From: Aquimarina sp. RZ0
GTDB taxonomy: Bacteria > Bacteroidota > Bacteroidia > Flavobacteriales > Flavobacteriaceae
Direction: 5' to 3'
Length of the DNA stretch: 56,580 bases
Assembly: GCF_008370685.1 (NCBI RefSeq)
Contig: NZ_VTZU01000045.1
Location: forward strand, 1 to 56,580
Part shown: positions 26,963-36,024 of the stretch, one piece after another
Layout of the letters: each line of letters starts with the position of its first letter
Numbering within the stretch: the first letter of the stretch is position 1
Position numbers and translations under genes: made by a program
The notes under the pieces: generated by a model
The model's database searches: none
Seen by the model: the letters and a program-made list of their open reading frames with translations, nothing else
What the model was told of the DNA's origin: nothing

Positions 26963-27002
26963 GTTAACCAGAAGTTAACCCTAGTTGTATCGTGAAGTTA
27001 AC
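26963..27002 (+). promoter_or_regulatory. Triple GTTAAC box array in divergent promoter region
   Basis: GTTAACC occurs at 26963-26969 and 26974-26980 (11 bp apart), and GTTAAC at 26997-27002. The intergenic region 26848-27160 is shared by the TPR/LuxR regulator (minus) and the T9SS protein (plus). The layout mirrors 21951-21988. Confidence 0.55.
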
Positions 27003-27160
27003 TCTTTGTTAGCTAATAAACAATGACATTCATAGGATTATTGATTTTGTTTGTAAACGAATTTAATCGGGAGATATTTCTTGATTTTTTATTGAGATAT
27101 CGTTTTGACCGGATACTAATAATTTTTAACAAAAACCAATACTTACATAATTTTAAAATC

Positions 27161-28063
27161 ATGAAAAACAAATTCACACAAAAAGCTCTCACGATAATGA
27201 CGAATGTTATTATCGCCATTGTATTTACTTGTACAGCAAATATTTTTGCTCAAAATAGCTGTACGTTTAATCAGAATATACGCTTTACTACTCGTTTTGA
27301 TAATTGTGGACAAGGAGGGAGAGTCACTGTAGATTATTCTGGAGGGCAAGCACCTTATAATATTTCTATCCGAAACTTGTTTTCTGGAGATCCTGTGACT
27401 GCAACATTAGATACGACTTCATTTCCTGTATCATTATTTCCAGGTTCTTTTGAGATTAAAACTACTGATGCCAATGGCTGTGAGGATACTACGACTTTTG
27501 CAGTATATGCAGCTAATTTCAAAGTTAGCGTGTTGGATTGTACCGATAGTGGTAGAAGACAAATACAATTCTCTAATAATAACAATAGCTTTCTAGATGT
27601 TTCTGTAGCTATTGGAAGTTTTGGGTTTAACTTAAGCGCTGGAACATCTACCATAGTAGAAGCTCCAGAAGGTACTTATATTGCTAGAGTAAGCAGGAGA
27701 GGTTGTGCTCCATATAATGTTACTTTTGGAGTTAATGCTTGTTCAACAACAAGAGACAATCAAAGCTCAGCAGCCCAAGAAATAATTATTGGTACTAAGG
27801 ATATTATGGGAATAGGAGCTAAGGTATATCCAAATCCATTTAACAACGAATTTACGTTGGATTTAATAAATACGAATGTAAAAATATTGGGTACTATGGA
27901 TGTCTCAGTTTTTGATATCAATGGAAAAATAGTCTATAAAGATGTGATTACAGATTCTAAAACCAATATTAATCTAAGCAAACTAGGAACTGGTTCTTAT
28001 TTTGTAAAAGTATTAGATGCTAAAGGAGCAAAAGTTCTTGAAGAACAAATTATAAAAAACTAA
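27161..28063 (+). CDS. Secreted protein with SprB-like repeat and T9SS sorting domain
   Basis: The start at 27161 is chosen because MKNKFTQKALTIMTNVIIAI begins a proper signal peptide ending in NIFAQ (about 33); the open frame extends upstream to 27023 without coding appearance. The product is about 300 residues. It has a Cys-containing beta domain like SprB/PKD-type repeats (GGQAPYNISIRNLFSGDPV...DANGCEDTTTFAVYAAN, about 50-115), a second short beta domain with CTDSGRRQIQF, and a C-terminal T9SS type A sorting domain (KVYPNPFNNEFTLDL to the final EQIIKN). It is secreted or surface-attached. The function is unknown; adhesion is possible. Confidence 0.82.
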   Translation: MKNKFTQKALTIMTNVIIAIVFTCTANIFAQNSCTFNQNIRFTTRFDNCGQGGRVTVDYSGGQAPYNISIRNLFSGDPVTATLDTTSFPVSLFPGSFEIKTTDANGCEDTTTFAVYAANFKVSVLDCTDSGRRQIQFSNNNNSFLDVSVAIGSFGFNLSAGTSTIVEAPEGTYIARVSRRGCAPYNVTFGVNACSTTRDNQSSAAQEIIIGTKDIMGIGAKVYPNPFNNEFTLDLINTNVKILGTMDVSVFDINGKIVYKDVITDSKTNINLSKLGTGSYFVKVLDAKGAKVLEEQIIKN

Positions 28064-28115
28064 TAATAACATATACCTTATCCTTTATAGATTGTCCTCT
28101 ATATGATAGGGATTT

Positions 28116-28150
28116 AAAAGAGACTGCCAATATAGGGTAGTCTCTTTTTT
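28116..28150. terminator. Convergent-gene terminator
   Basis: AAAAGAGACT (28116-28125) pairs perfectly with AGTCTCTTTT (28139-28148), followed by more T. It lies between the T9SS-protein gene (plus) and the DUF2141 gene (minus) and can serve both strands. Confidence 0.85.
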
Positions 28151-28172
28151 CTTGGTATAAGTTTGCAAAAAT

Positions 28173-28595
28173 CTAGAATCTAATTTCTAAATCTAAATTT
28201 TCGGTTCCTACTTCGAATTTGGCATCATTCCACATTGGGGGGCCGTAACTCATATTGTTATTAGAAACGCCGTAGTTTTCTATGGGCATTCCATTATCTT
28301 CAAAATCCATTCTATTATTATCATTAGCATCGTGTACACATGAAATTCCATATTCTCCTGCGCTAACATTTGTAAATGTAATGGTTGTCTTACCATCTAT
28401 TATTTTACCTTTTGCAGATTTAATTGGTGCAGCTGTCATAAAAGTTGTTTCGTCATACAGCCCAAAAAGTACAGAGCCATTAGAATTAGAAACATTAGGA
28501 ACGGTTACTGTGATAGTGACCCCTTCTTTAGTATTCTGGGCATTTGTTATATAGTTTACGGCGGTGATTGCTAAGAATAATACAAGTGTTTTCAT
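28173..28595 (-). CDS. DUF2141-family secreted protein
   Basis: The protein is 140 residues with a signal peptide (1-19, ending ITNAQ) and a single DUF2141 domain: ITVTVPNVSNSNGSVLFGLYDE, TTITFTNVSAGEYGISCVHDANDNNRMDFEDNGMPIENYGVSNN (about 70-115) and a beta-rich end. The acidic DANDNNRMDFEDNG loop resembles a calcium-binding turn. It is periplasmic or secreted; the family function is unknown. Confidence 0.9.
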   Translation of the reverse strand: MKTLVLFLAITAVNYITNAQNTKEGVTITVTVPNVSNSNGSVLFGLYDETTFMTAAPIKSAKGKIIDGKTTITFTNVSAGEYGISCVHDANDNNRMDFEDNGMPIENYGVSNNNMSYGPPMWNDAKFEVGTENLDLEIRF

Positions 28596-28713
28596 AAGAT
28601 TTAAAATTTAGTTCGTTTCTTTTTGATGATCCAAAAGTCTATAAATCTCAGAAGTGATACTAAATTATACAACCCAATTGTAGAATAATTAGGATGAAGT
28701 GAAGCATTAGAGT

Positions 28714-28860
28714 ATGTTTAAAAACCCTTCTGCCTGCTGGTCATTACTTTGACAACCTTGACTTTACTTCAAATAAGCAACATATCTCGATATGTCGTCG
28801 ATTTGAAGTGTCGTCAGAATACCAAACTACTGACAATCAGTTTGCATTGTTTTTAAACAT
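28714..28860. repeat. 147-bp palindromic intergenic element with 12-bp inverted ends
   Basis: ATGTTTAAAAAC (28714-28725) and GTTTTTAAACAT (28849-28860) are perfect inverted ends. Inside, ACTTCAAAT (28765-28773) pairs with ATTTGAAGT (28801-28809), and ACATAT pairs with ATATGT within that loop. It lies upstream of the DUF2141 gene and downstream of the DUF58 gene. It looks like a non-autonomous mobile element or REP-type element, but only one copy is in the window. The rest of the 28596-28972 gap shows nothing else. Confidence 0.6.
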
Positions 28861-28972
28861 GTTCTTAGTATGTTGGAGATAAGATCTGGAGTCAAAAAAT
28901 GATAATACACCCTATTGTATTATTCAGGATCTGGGTTATATCTAAAAAAAAGAACTTATTTGTTCATATAGT

Positions 28973-30307
28973 TTACAATAATCCACGGGCTTTAATTTCC
29001 AGATATTTGTTAATTGTATTTATTGTTAGATCTTCTGGTGCAGTTAGTACAGTTTGTATTCCGTGTTTTTGGAGTTCTTTAACCATTACCTTTTTATCAT
29101 AAGAAAACTGTTGTGCAATCGTTTGATCATAGATAGCTTGCAAGTCTTCGGTTTTCTGGTGGATAAGCTGATCTAATTCTGTGTTTTCGAAGAAAATAAC
29201 TACCAGAAGATGTTTTTTTGCTAGCGCTTGTAAATATGGAAGTTGTCTTTTTAATGATGAAATATGTTCAAAATTGGTGTATAATAATAGAAGACTACGC
29301 TGATTGATTTGTCTTTTTGTGTGTGCATATAAAAATCCAAAATCTGCATCCAGGAATTGTGTTTTTATATTATACAATGTTTCGGATATGTTGTTAATAT
29401 ATGTTTTCTTTCTACTAGCAGGCAAAAAACCGGATACCGTATTAGAAAAAGTGAGCATACCTACTTTATCATGCTTCTTTAAAGCAATATTAGAAAAAGC
29501 CAATGTACTGTTTATGGCATAATCCAGAAGACTTACTTCATTAAAAGGCATTTTCATCGTACGGCTGATATCTATTATAGAGTAAATAGGTTGAGATTTT
29601 TGATCCTGAAATTGATTGATCATTAAATTACCATGCTTGGCAGTCGCTTTCCAATTAATGATCCTTACATCATCACCAGTGACATATTCTTTAATTTGCT
29701 CAAACTCCATAGTATGTCCGATACGTCTTATTTTTTTAAGACCAAACTGTGTAAGTTTACTATCTATAGCCAGAAAATCGTATTTTTTCATCTGGATGAA
29801 TGAAGGATATACTTTTACCATAGCAGATTTATCAAAGCTATAGCGTTTTTTTACCAGTCGAATTCTAGTCATTACATAAATATGTAAGTGTCCAAAAATA
29901 TATTCACCACGTTCTACCGGGCGCAGTGAGTACTCAAAATCCAAAACAGATGCAGGAGCGATATTTCCTTTTTTAAGAAAATCACGTTTTTGAAACTGAA
30001 TAGGTATTTCATCAATGATTTCTGTATAGATAGTAAAAGCGTATTTATTTTTTATTCTAATAGGGATAGCATTAAAATCACTATTAGAGAATTTTTCAGG
30101 CAATAACCTATTGGCTTCTATTCCGTTTTGGTTATTAAACAAAATGACAATATCAAATAAAAAGACGATTAATAATCCCCATACTAATAACCAGGCTATT
30201 GGATACAACGCATGAAACCAATAAGAAGCTAAAAACAACACAGATACTATAGCGAGTATATAAAAAACGCTGTTGCTTAGATATAAGGATTTGTAGAATT
30301 TGATCAC
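28973..30307 (-). CDS. DUF58-domain protein (MoxR-associated)
   Basis: The protein is 444 residues with two N-terminal membrane helices (about 14-55). The DUF58 signature is EYVTGDDVRIINWKATAKHGNLMINQF (about 208-234), followed by a VWA-like domain (QPIYSIIDISRTMKMP, about 240-256). DUF58 proteins partner with MoxR AAA+ ATPases, possibly in assembling or inserting metal centres or in envelope stress. It starts 2 nt after the MoxR gene. Confidence 0.9.
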   Translation of the reverse strand: MIKFYKSLYLSNSVFYILAIVSVLFLASYWFHALYPIAWLLVWGLLIVFLFDIVILFNNQNGIEANRLLPEKFSNSDFNAIPIRIKNKYAFTIYTEIIDEIPIQFQKRDFLKKGNIAPASVLDFEYSLRPVERGEYIFGHLHIYVMTRIRLVKKRYSFDKSAMVKVYPSFIQMKKYDFLAIDSKLTQFGLKKIRRIGHTMEFEQIKEYVTGDDVRIINWKATAKHGNLMINQFQDQKSQPIYSIIDISRTMKMPFNEVSLLDYAINSTLAFSNIALKKHDKVGMLTFSNTVSGFLPASRKKTYINNISETLYNIKTQFLDADFGFLYAHTKRQINQRSLLLLYTNFEHISSLKRQLPYLQALAKKHLLVVIFFENTELDQLIHQKTEDLQAIYDQTIAQQFSYDKKVMVKELQKHGIQTVLTAPEDLTINTINKYLEIKARGLL

Positions 30308-30309
30308 TA

Positions 30310-31323
30310 TTATCGGGGAATTTCTACAGATTGCAGGATCATTTCTATTACATTTTCGGTGGTCATACCTTCCATTTCACGTTCTGGTGATAAAATGATT
30401 CTATGTCCTAAAACAGGTAGTAAAGACTTCTTAATATCTTCTGGAGTTACAAAATCTCTACCATGAATAGCTGCAAAGGCTTTGGAGGCATTCATAATTG
30501 CGATTGATGCTCTAGGTGAACCCCCCAGATATAGATGAGGATGTGTTCTTGTTTTGGTCACAATCTCTGCAATATATCCCAGAATTTTCTCTTCGATTAT
30601 AATTTCCTGAGTTTTATTTTTAAACTCAATTAGTTTTTCCGGAGTCAGTACAGGATTTACCATTTCCAGTGGTTTCAATGCCTTTCTTTCGTGATGTGTT
30701 TTAAGGATGCGTACTTCTTCTTGCAGGGATGGATATGCTACTTTTATTTTAAACAAAAACCGATCTAATTGTGCTTCTGGTAAAGCATAGGTTCCTTCTT
30801 GCTCTATAGGGTTTTGTGTGGCTAATACCATAAAAGGGGGTTCCATTATATACCGGATTCCATCAATAGTAACCTGGCGCTCTTCCATGACTTCAAAAAG
30901 GGCGGCTTGTGTTTTTGCAGGAGCACGATTGATCTCATCAATTAATACCATATTAGAAAAAATAGGACCTTTCTTAAATTCAAAATCACTGGTTTTCATA
31001 TTCAATACAGAAGTTCCCAGTACATCACTAGGCATCAGATCTGGTGTAAACTGAATTCTATTGAAGTTGGTTTTAAGCGTTTTGGCAAATAGTTTGGCAG
31101 TAACTGTTTTTGCAATGCCCGGAACTCCTTCTATTAGTACGTGTCCATTTGATAATAAAGAAACAATGAGAAGCTCTATAAAATCTTGCTGACCAATAAT
31201 TACTTTAGCTAATTCAGTTTTTAATTGTGCTACAACCTGTTGTAATTCGCTGAGGTCTATCCTGTTTTTAAAATTTATATTTTGTTCCTGAGTTTCATTA
31301 CCTGTAATTTCTTCGTTTTCCAT
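30310..31323 (-). CDS. MoxR-family AAA+ ATPase
   Basis: The protein is 337 residues. Walker A is GVPGIAKT (about 80-87), Walker B is MVLIDEINRAPAKTQAALFEVMEE (about 146-169), and ATQNPIEQEGTYALPEAQLDRF (sensor and arginine-finger region) follows, all typical of MoxR. The C-terminal lid holds LYLGGSPRASIAIMNASKAFA. It is a cytoplasmic chaperone-type ATPase working with the DUF58 protein encoded next, and the rest of the operon supplies membrane and periplasmic partners. Confidence 0.95.
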   Translation of the reverse strand: MENEEITGNETQEQNINFKNRIDLSELQQVVAQLKTELAKVIIGQQDFIELLIVSLLSNGHVLIEGVPGIAKTVTAKLFAKTLKTNFNRIQFTPDLMPSDVLGTSVLNMKTSDFEFKKGPIFSNMVLIDEINRAPAKTQAALFEVMEERQVTIDGIRYIMEPPFMVLATQNPIEQEGTYALPEAQLDRFLFKIKVAYPSLQEEVRILKTHHERKALKPLEMVNPVLTPEKLIEFKNKTQEIIIEEKILGYIAEIVTKTRTHPHLYLGGSPRASIAIMNASKAFAAIHGRDFVTPEDIKKSLLPVLGHRIILSPEREMEGMTTENVIEMILQSVEIPR

Positions 31324-31391
31324 GCCTTACATTTTAATCTTTCTTTTGACTATAGTTATGTTGGTATTCTGTTTTCAATACTGATTGATGA

Positions 31392-32606
31392 TTAAGATTT
31401 ATCCTTAAATTCTGTAATAAGTTTATGTAGTTGAATCAGTTCTTCTTTATTGATATTATTTTTTCTGTTAAGTTCCTCAAAAATTTTAAATAATCTTTTA
31501 GTATCGTCTATATTATTATTACTTCTGGCAGCAATATCCAGCAATGTTTTTTCATTCAGGATATTTGTGGGTATTCTAAGTTCTTGTCGGATGTAATCCA
31601 AAAACAGTAAATTTTGTTTTTCTACAATCTCATTATGCTTTTGTTTTTCAAAATACATACCACTAATAGTCCTTGTAAAGGCTAACGTTTGATTTTTTAA
31701 TGGAGTTATAACTGGAATACTTCGCTGTTTTCTTTTTCCTTCAAAAATAACAAATAACAGTGTTCCAAAGATCAATATGTAGTATGACCATTTCAGGTGT
31801 CTATTTTGTAAGAGAAAGAAAAGGGGAGAAGAATAGAATTTTTTTCCAGACTTGTAATAATTATCCCAAAGAATTTTTTTGGTAGGATTAATATATGCCA
31901 GTAAATTTTGAGTGTATTGATAATTTGTGTCTGTTAGCATAAAATAATTCCCGAATGCTTCAGGAAAATAATGTAATAATATTTGTCCTTTGCCAAAAGG
32001 TTTTTTGATATAATTTAATTTCGGATCTTTAATTTTTAAGCTATCGTTATATAATTGTGAAACGCCAAGAATAGTGGTGTTTAGGGTGTCTATTTTGCTA
32101 AAATATGGATTCGATATATTGCGATCATATAGATACGGAGTTTCTTTTTTTAAGTTTTTATTTACCAATTCTACAATTGGTTGTGTATCTATATTATCTA
32201 ATGCGACCATATGATCAGTATCAAGAGATAAGGTGTCTAGTAGGTTACTACTTATAAATTTTGCAGATATGAACAGTGTATTCCCTTTTTCTATCCAGTT
32301 TAATAGTTGTTTTAATTCACTGTCATCAAATCCAATAGTTCCATTAACAAAAAAGTAGGTACCTGTTATAGAATCATTGTCTGTAAGAAACTCATAAGGA
32401 GGTTGATTAATATCTTTTAGATAATCTGCTCCAAAAGTTTCTTCTATCATTGAGTAAGAAACAAAGGTACCTAAGGGAATCTTATCTGTCCTGGCATAAC
32501 TCGGAAACCAATTCACTTCTTCTGTTTCATTTGCTTCCAAAAAGACAAATAGCCCTATAGCAGCAACAAGAATAATAATTATTATTTTAGAATTTTTATT
32601 GAGCAA
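31392..32606 (-). CDS. DUF4350-domain membrane protein
   Basis: The protein is 404 residues with an N-terminal membrane helix (about 7-24), a periplasmic Rossmann-like DUF4350 domain (about 30-240; GTFVSYSMIEETFG, GNTLFISAKFIS, GKGQILLHYFPEAFGNYFM), a second helix (about 270-290) and a cytoplasmic helical tail. It overlaps the DUF4129 gene by 11 nt and precedes moxR by 68 nt. It is a standard member of Bacteroidota MoxR operons; its function is not established. Confidence 0.85.
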   Translation of the reverse strand: MLNKNSKIIIIILVAAIGLFVFLEANETEEVNWFPSYARTDKIPLGTFVSYSMIEETFGADYLKDINQPPYEFLTDNDSITGTYFFVNGTIGFDDSELKQLLNWIEKGNTLFISAKFISSNLLDTLSLDTDHMVALDNIDTQPIVELVNKNLKKETPYLYDRNISNPYFSKIDTLNTTILGVSQLYNDSLKIKDPKLNYIKKPFGKGQILLHYFPEAFGNYFMLTDTNYQYTQNLLAYINPTKKILWDNYYKSGKKFYSSPLFFLLQNRHLKWSYYILIFGTLLFVIFEGKRKQRSIPVITPLKNQTLAFTRTISGMYFEKQKHNEIVEKQNLLFLDYIRQELRIPTNILNEKTLLDIAARSNNNIDDTKRLFKIFEELNRKNNINKEELIQLHKLITEFKDKS

Positions 32607-33363
32607 AGTGAGAAGTTATACGATTGGTTAATGATTTAAATTTTTGTTCTGCGGTATGAAATGATTTTTCATCAACTTCAAAACTTCCATACCATATAAA
32701 GTCATACAATCGGGTAATGTTTTGAAATTGTTGTTTTATAGCACTATCAGTTAATTCTTTTGTGTAATCAGTATTTGTTTTTTGAGATTCCCAAACAATT
32801 AACTCCTGATCAGACATTTTTTTTAATACAGAAAGATAATAATATCTAATAGCCAACCGGTGGTTATTTTTTTCTAAAGCCTGTTTAATCAGTTCCTGAA
32901 TATCTTGATTGTGTATAATATCTTCATCTTCTGTAATGATTACCTGAGAAGCCTGTTGTTTTTCTAATAACATATCTTTTGGATTCACCTTCATAAACAA
33001 ATAAATGAGTAAGCATACGATTGCGATCACTATAATATATGGAATTGCCAGAAGAAAAAAACTGAGAAATCCTGTTGCTACCGCTCCGGTACCGAATAAC
33101 CATTCATACAATTTGTTCCATAATTGTCCAAACCACTTTTTGAACTGAGTCCACCAGGTATCTGTTTCTTCTAATTCTGTATAATTAAAATCATCTTGTA
33201 ATGCGAATTCCCTGAGTCTCTCTTTATTAAATTTTCTAACCTCTTTGGTAGTATCCAGATCATATATTATTTCCTGAGGAGATACCACTGCAGTGGTATC
33301 TTGTACCTGTGCAGATATAGAAAATGAAGCTGTAAAAAATAGAATGTATAGTAGTATTCTCAA
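32596..33363 (-). CDS. DUF4129-domain membrane protein
   Basis: The protein is 255 residues with a signal peptide (1-19), a membrane helix (about 98-128) and a C-terminal DUF4129 domain (about 155-255; HRLAIRYYYLSVLKKMSDQELIVWESQKTNTDYTKEL and RLYDFIWYGSFEVDEKSFHTAEQKF). It lies 1 nt after the upstream membrane-protein gene and overlaps the DUF4350 gene. It is part of the MoxR operon, role unknown. Confidence 0.87.
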   Translation of the reverse strand: MRILLYILFFTASFSISAQVQDTTAVVSPQEIIYDLDTTKEVRKFNKERLREFALQDDFNYTELEETDTWWTQFKKWFGQLWNKLYEWLFGTGAVATGFLSFFLLAIPYIIVIAIVCLLIYLFMKVNPKDMLLEKQQASQVIITEDEDIIHNQDIQELIKQALEKNNHRLAIRYYYLSVLKKMSDQELIVWESQKTNTDYTKELTDSAIKQQFQNITRLYDFIWYGSFEVDEKSFHTAEQKFKSLTNRITSHFAQ

Positions 33364-33364
33364 A

Positions 33365-34243
33365 TTATTCTGATTTACCTAAAGCGTCTATCTGCTCTAA
33401 TGTTCCTGTATGATTTTTTCTTTCATTTATATTGTAATATATAAAAGCACTAGAAATTGCTGTTAACAGATATATAATGATGTATTGTAGTACTGAAGCT
33501 AATGTGCTCAGAGTAACCGATATCCAATCAAGCATTGTAGATGGATCCGAAAGAGTGCCCTCTGTTGCGGCAGTAAATGTTTTGAAAAACATGTATATGA
33601 TAGCAGGGATAGAAAATACCATACTAATAATATATGCCAATATCAATATGACCAAAAGAGTAGCAAAAGTGATCCACCATTCATTTTTGATAAGTTCAAA
33701 ACTCTCACTAATTGAATCAAATACTCCAATATTTCTGAAAACCAATATAGAAAATACCAGACTCATAGGAACATAAAAATAGATTCCTGGGATAAAACAT
33801 AGCAAGAACCCAAAACTGGTGATGAGTGTTGATAAGATTGAAAGGCCAATGATTTTTCCAAAATTCTTTTTTACACCTTCTATGATCATTGATTGATCGA
33901 TGATCCCGTTCCCTTGGATATATACTCTTATATAGTGTAGAATAGTTCCAAAAACCAAACCATAAAAAAGCACTGTACTTGCAAACATGAAAAATAAAGA
34001 AACTATAAAATTTGCAGAGGTAAATATCTGGGTGTTTCCCCCTATATTAAACAGGTCCAAAATATTAGATGATTGATGTGTGTAGTACCCTACTGCTATT
34101 ATAAGGATAGCAAAGGAAAAACCAGTCGTTCTGAATAATATTGAAAATAGAGGTTTGATATTAGTTCTCAAAAATGCAAATACATCTTTTAGGATATCAC
34201 CTAATTCTCTTTTCTTTTTAAATTCGATATAGTTGTTATTCAT
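33365..34243 (-). CDS. Multi-pass membrane protein of the MoxR operon
   Basis: The protein is 292 residues with about six membrane helices after an amphipathic N-terminus (FKKKRELGDILKDVFAFLRTNIKPLFSIL). The central IIGLSILSTLITSFGFLLCFIPGIYFYVPMSLVFSILV and FELIKNEWWITFATLLV segments resemble DUF975/glycerophosphodiester-phosphodiesterase-type membrane domains. It overlaps the SpoIIM-like gene by 8 nt. The function is not recognised. Confidence 0.7.
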   Translation of the reverse strand: MNNNYIEFKKKRELGDILKDVFAFLRTNIKPLFSILFRTTGFSFAILIIAVGYYTHQSSNILDLFNIGGNTQIFTSANFIVSLFFMFASTVLFYGLVFGTILHYIRVYIQGNGIIDQSMIIEGVKKNFGKIIGLSILSTLITSFGFLLCFIPGIYFYVPMSLVFSILVFRNIGVFDSISESFELIKNEWWITFATLLVILILAYIISMVFSIPAIIYMFFKTFTAATEGTLSDPSTMLDWISVTLSTLASVLQYIIIYLLTAISSAFIYYNINERKNHTGTLEQIDALGKSE

Positions 34244-35204
34244 GAGTCAGAATTGATTTTTTATATAATTGTCTGGGGTATATTACATAATAAAACAGAA
34301 TTAATCCCAGAGATAAAGTAATGATAAAAATAGCAAGCCAATCCGGCATTTCTGTATGACGGGTTACAAAACCTTCTAAGAAGCCAGCAATAATAAAAAA
34401 GGGAATTGTACTGATTACAATTTTTAGCCCTGCTTTTACACCGTTAATAAAAGAAGTCAATCGGGTATATGTTTTGGGAAATAAAATAGAATTACCTACA
34501 ACTAATCCAGCGCAACCTGCAATGATGATAACAGAAATTTCTATAGTTCCGTGTATCCAAATTGTTCTGGCACTTTCCCATAAAAGTCCTTTTTCGTAAA
34601 AAAAATACTGAAAAGAACCTAACATAATAAAATTTTGCATCAACATATAAACAGTACCAATCCCTAGCATAATTCCTAATATAAAACAGTTTAGCGCTAC
34701 TCTTATATTATTAATAGTGATTCCCAGAAACATATTTGTTTCTCCCATTTTTTTATAAACAGCCATAGGATCTTCATTAGCGATGTTCTCCAGGGTCATA
34801 TTTACATATCCATCACCAAGAATAGATCTCACAAATGCGCCGTCAGTTGCAGAAGAGTAAACGCCTACAGCAGTAAAAAGAACAGAAATTAAGAAAACAA
34901 TAAGTAATTCTTTTTGATAAGCATAAAATTCCAGAGGAAACTCCTTTACCCAAAAAGAATAAAAACGATTTTTCTTTTCTTTTTTAGTTTTATAAATCTT
35001 TTGGTGCGCATTAGACGCTAATCCATTTAAGTAGTTAAATGTCTGGCTTTTAGGATAGAAGGTGCTAGCGTAACTTAGGTGATCAGTAATTTCTACATAC
35101 AAACTAGAAAGCTCATCTGGAGTTATTTGTGCATTATTAACTAGAACGCTTTCAAATTTTAACCATTTATCTTTATTTTGCTTCACAAAAGCCGCCTCAC
35201 GCAT
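34236..35204 (-). CDS. SpoIIM-like stage II sporulation protein M family membrane protein
   Basis: The protein is 322 residues. A soluble helical N-terminus (1-95, MREAAFVKQNKDKWLKFESVL) precedes about five membrane helices with the SpoIIM-family core: NNIRVALNCFILGIMLGIGTVYMLMQNFIMLGSF (about 165-198) and IWIHGTIEISVIIIAGCAGLVVG. It is the first gene of the six-gene MoxR operon and starts 36 nt from the divergent RDD gene, so both promoters share this short space. This organism is not expected to sporulate; the family is common in such operons. Confidence 0.87.
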   Translation of the reverse strand: MREAAFVKQNKDKWLKFESVLVNNAQITPDELSSLYVEITDHLSYASTFYPKSQTFNYLNGLASNAHQKIYKTKKEKKNRFYSFWVKEFPLEFYAYQKELLIVFLISVLFTAVGVYSSATDGAFVRSILGDGYVNMTLENIANEDPMAVYKKMGETNMFLGITINNIRVALNCFILGIMLGIGTVYMLMQNFIMLGSFQYFFYEKGLLWESARTIWIHGTIEISVIIIAGCAGLVVGNSILFPKTYTRLTSFINGVKAGLKIVISTIPFFIIAGFLEGFVTRHTEMPDWLAIFIITLSLGLILFYYVIYPRQLYKKSILTHE

Positions 35205-35240
35205 GGATCAAAAATTAGGAGCTTCAAAGAAACATAATTA

Positions 35241-35957
35241 ATGGATAATTTTCAAATAGAAACAGCTCAAAATGTAAGTATTCAACAAAATACTGCAGGA
35301 ATAGGAGAGAGGATCTTAGCGTATCTTATAGATCTTTTGATTATCATAGGGTATTTTATTTTGGTGCTTTTTTTTATTGGATTATTGAATTTGGATGTTG
35401 GAGATCAATGGTCTATTTGGCTAATGGTTGGTCTTCCACCATTTTTATATTTTTTACTGTGGGAAACTTTTTGGGACGGTAAAACCCCAGGAAAAGCTAC
35501 GATGAAGTTAAAAGTTGTAAAATTGGATGGATCCAGACCTGCATTTTCGAATTATTTGATTAGATGGTTACTTCGTTTACTAGATATTACGCTTGCCTCC
35601 GGAGGAATTGCAGTCGTAGCTATATTGTTTAGAGGTACAGGGCAGAGACTGGGCGATATGGCGGCTGGAACTACTGTAATCAGTGAGAAGCAACGCGTCA
35701 AGTTTCATCAAACAATTTTGGTGGATATTCCAGATGATTATAAACCGACATATCCGCAGGTTACAGTATTTAGTGATGTTGAAATGAGGAAAATAAAAAC
35801 AATTTTTCAGGAAGCAAGAAAACACGGAAATCATCATATAATTTTGCAATTATCATCAAAAGTAAGTAGTTTAATGCAAATTACGCCAGAAGAAAAACCA
35901 TTGCAGTTTCTATCCAGGGTGTTAGAAGATTATAATTACTATACGCAGAAACTCTAA
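35241..35957 (+). CDS. RDD-family membrane protein
   Basis: The protein is 238 residues. The RDD domain (about 20-140) has GERILAYLIDLLIIIGYF (first helix with R and D), WDGKTPGKATMKLKVVKLDG and LIRWLLRLLDITLASGGIA, then GQRLGDMAAGTTVI. A cytoplasmic tail of about 90 residues follows. It is divergent from the MoxR operon, the usual arrangement in Flavobacteria, so it probably works with that system. Confidence 0.92.
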   Translation: MDNFQIETAQNVSIQQNTAGIGERILAYLIDLLIIIGYFILVLFFIGLLNLDVGDQWSIWLMVGLPPFLYFLLWETFWDGKTPGKATMKLKVVKLDGSRPAFSNYLIRWLLRLLDITLASGGIAVVAILFRGTGQRLGDMAAGTTVISEKQRVKFHQTILVDIPDDYKPTYPQVTVFSDVEMRKIKTIFQEARKHGNHHIILQLSSKVSSLMQITPEEKPLQFLSRVLEDYNYYTQKL

Positions 35958-36024
35958 GAGCGATAAGAAAATAGAAATATGGAGGTTTGACTTCTGCCTG
36001 CACATAAAAAACGCACTAATTTGC

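Noticed and set aside
27023..27160. N-terminal extension of the T9SS protein
   Set aside because: The extra 46 codons lack coding character, and the Met at 27161 begins a standard signal peptide.
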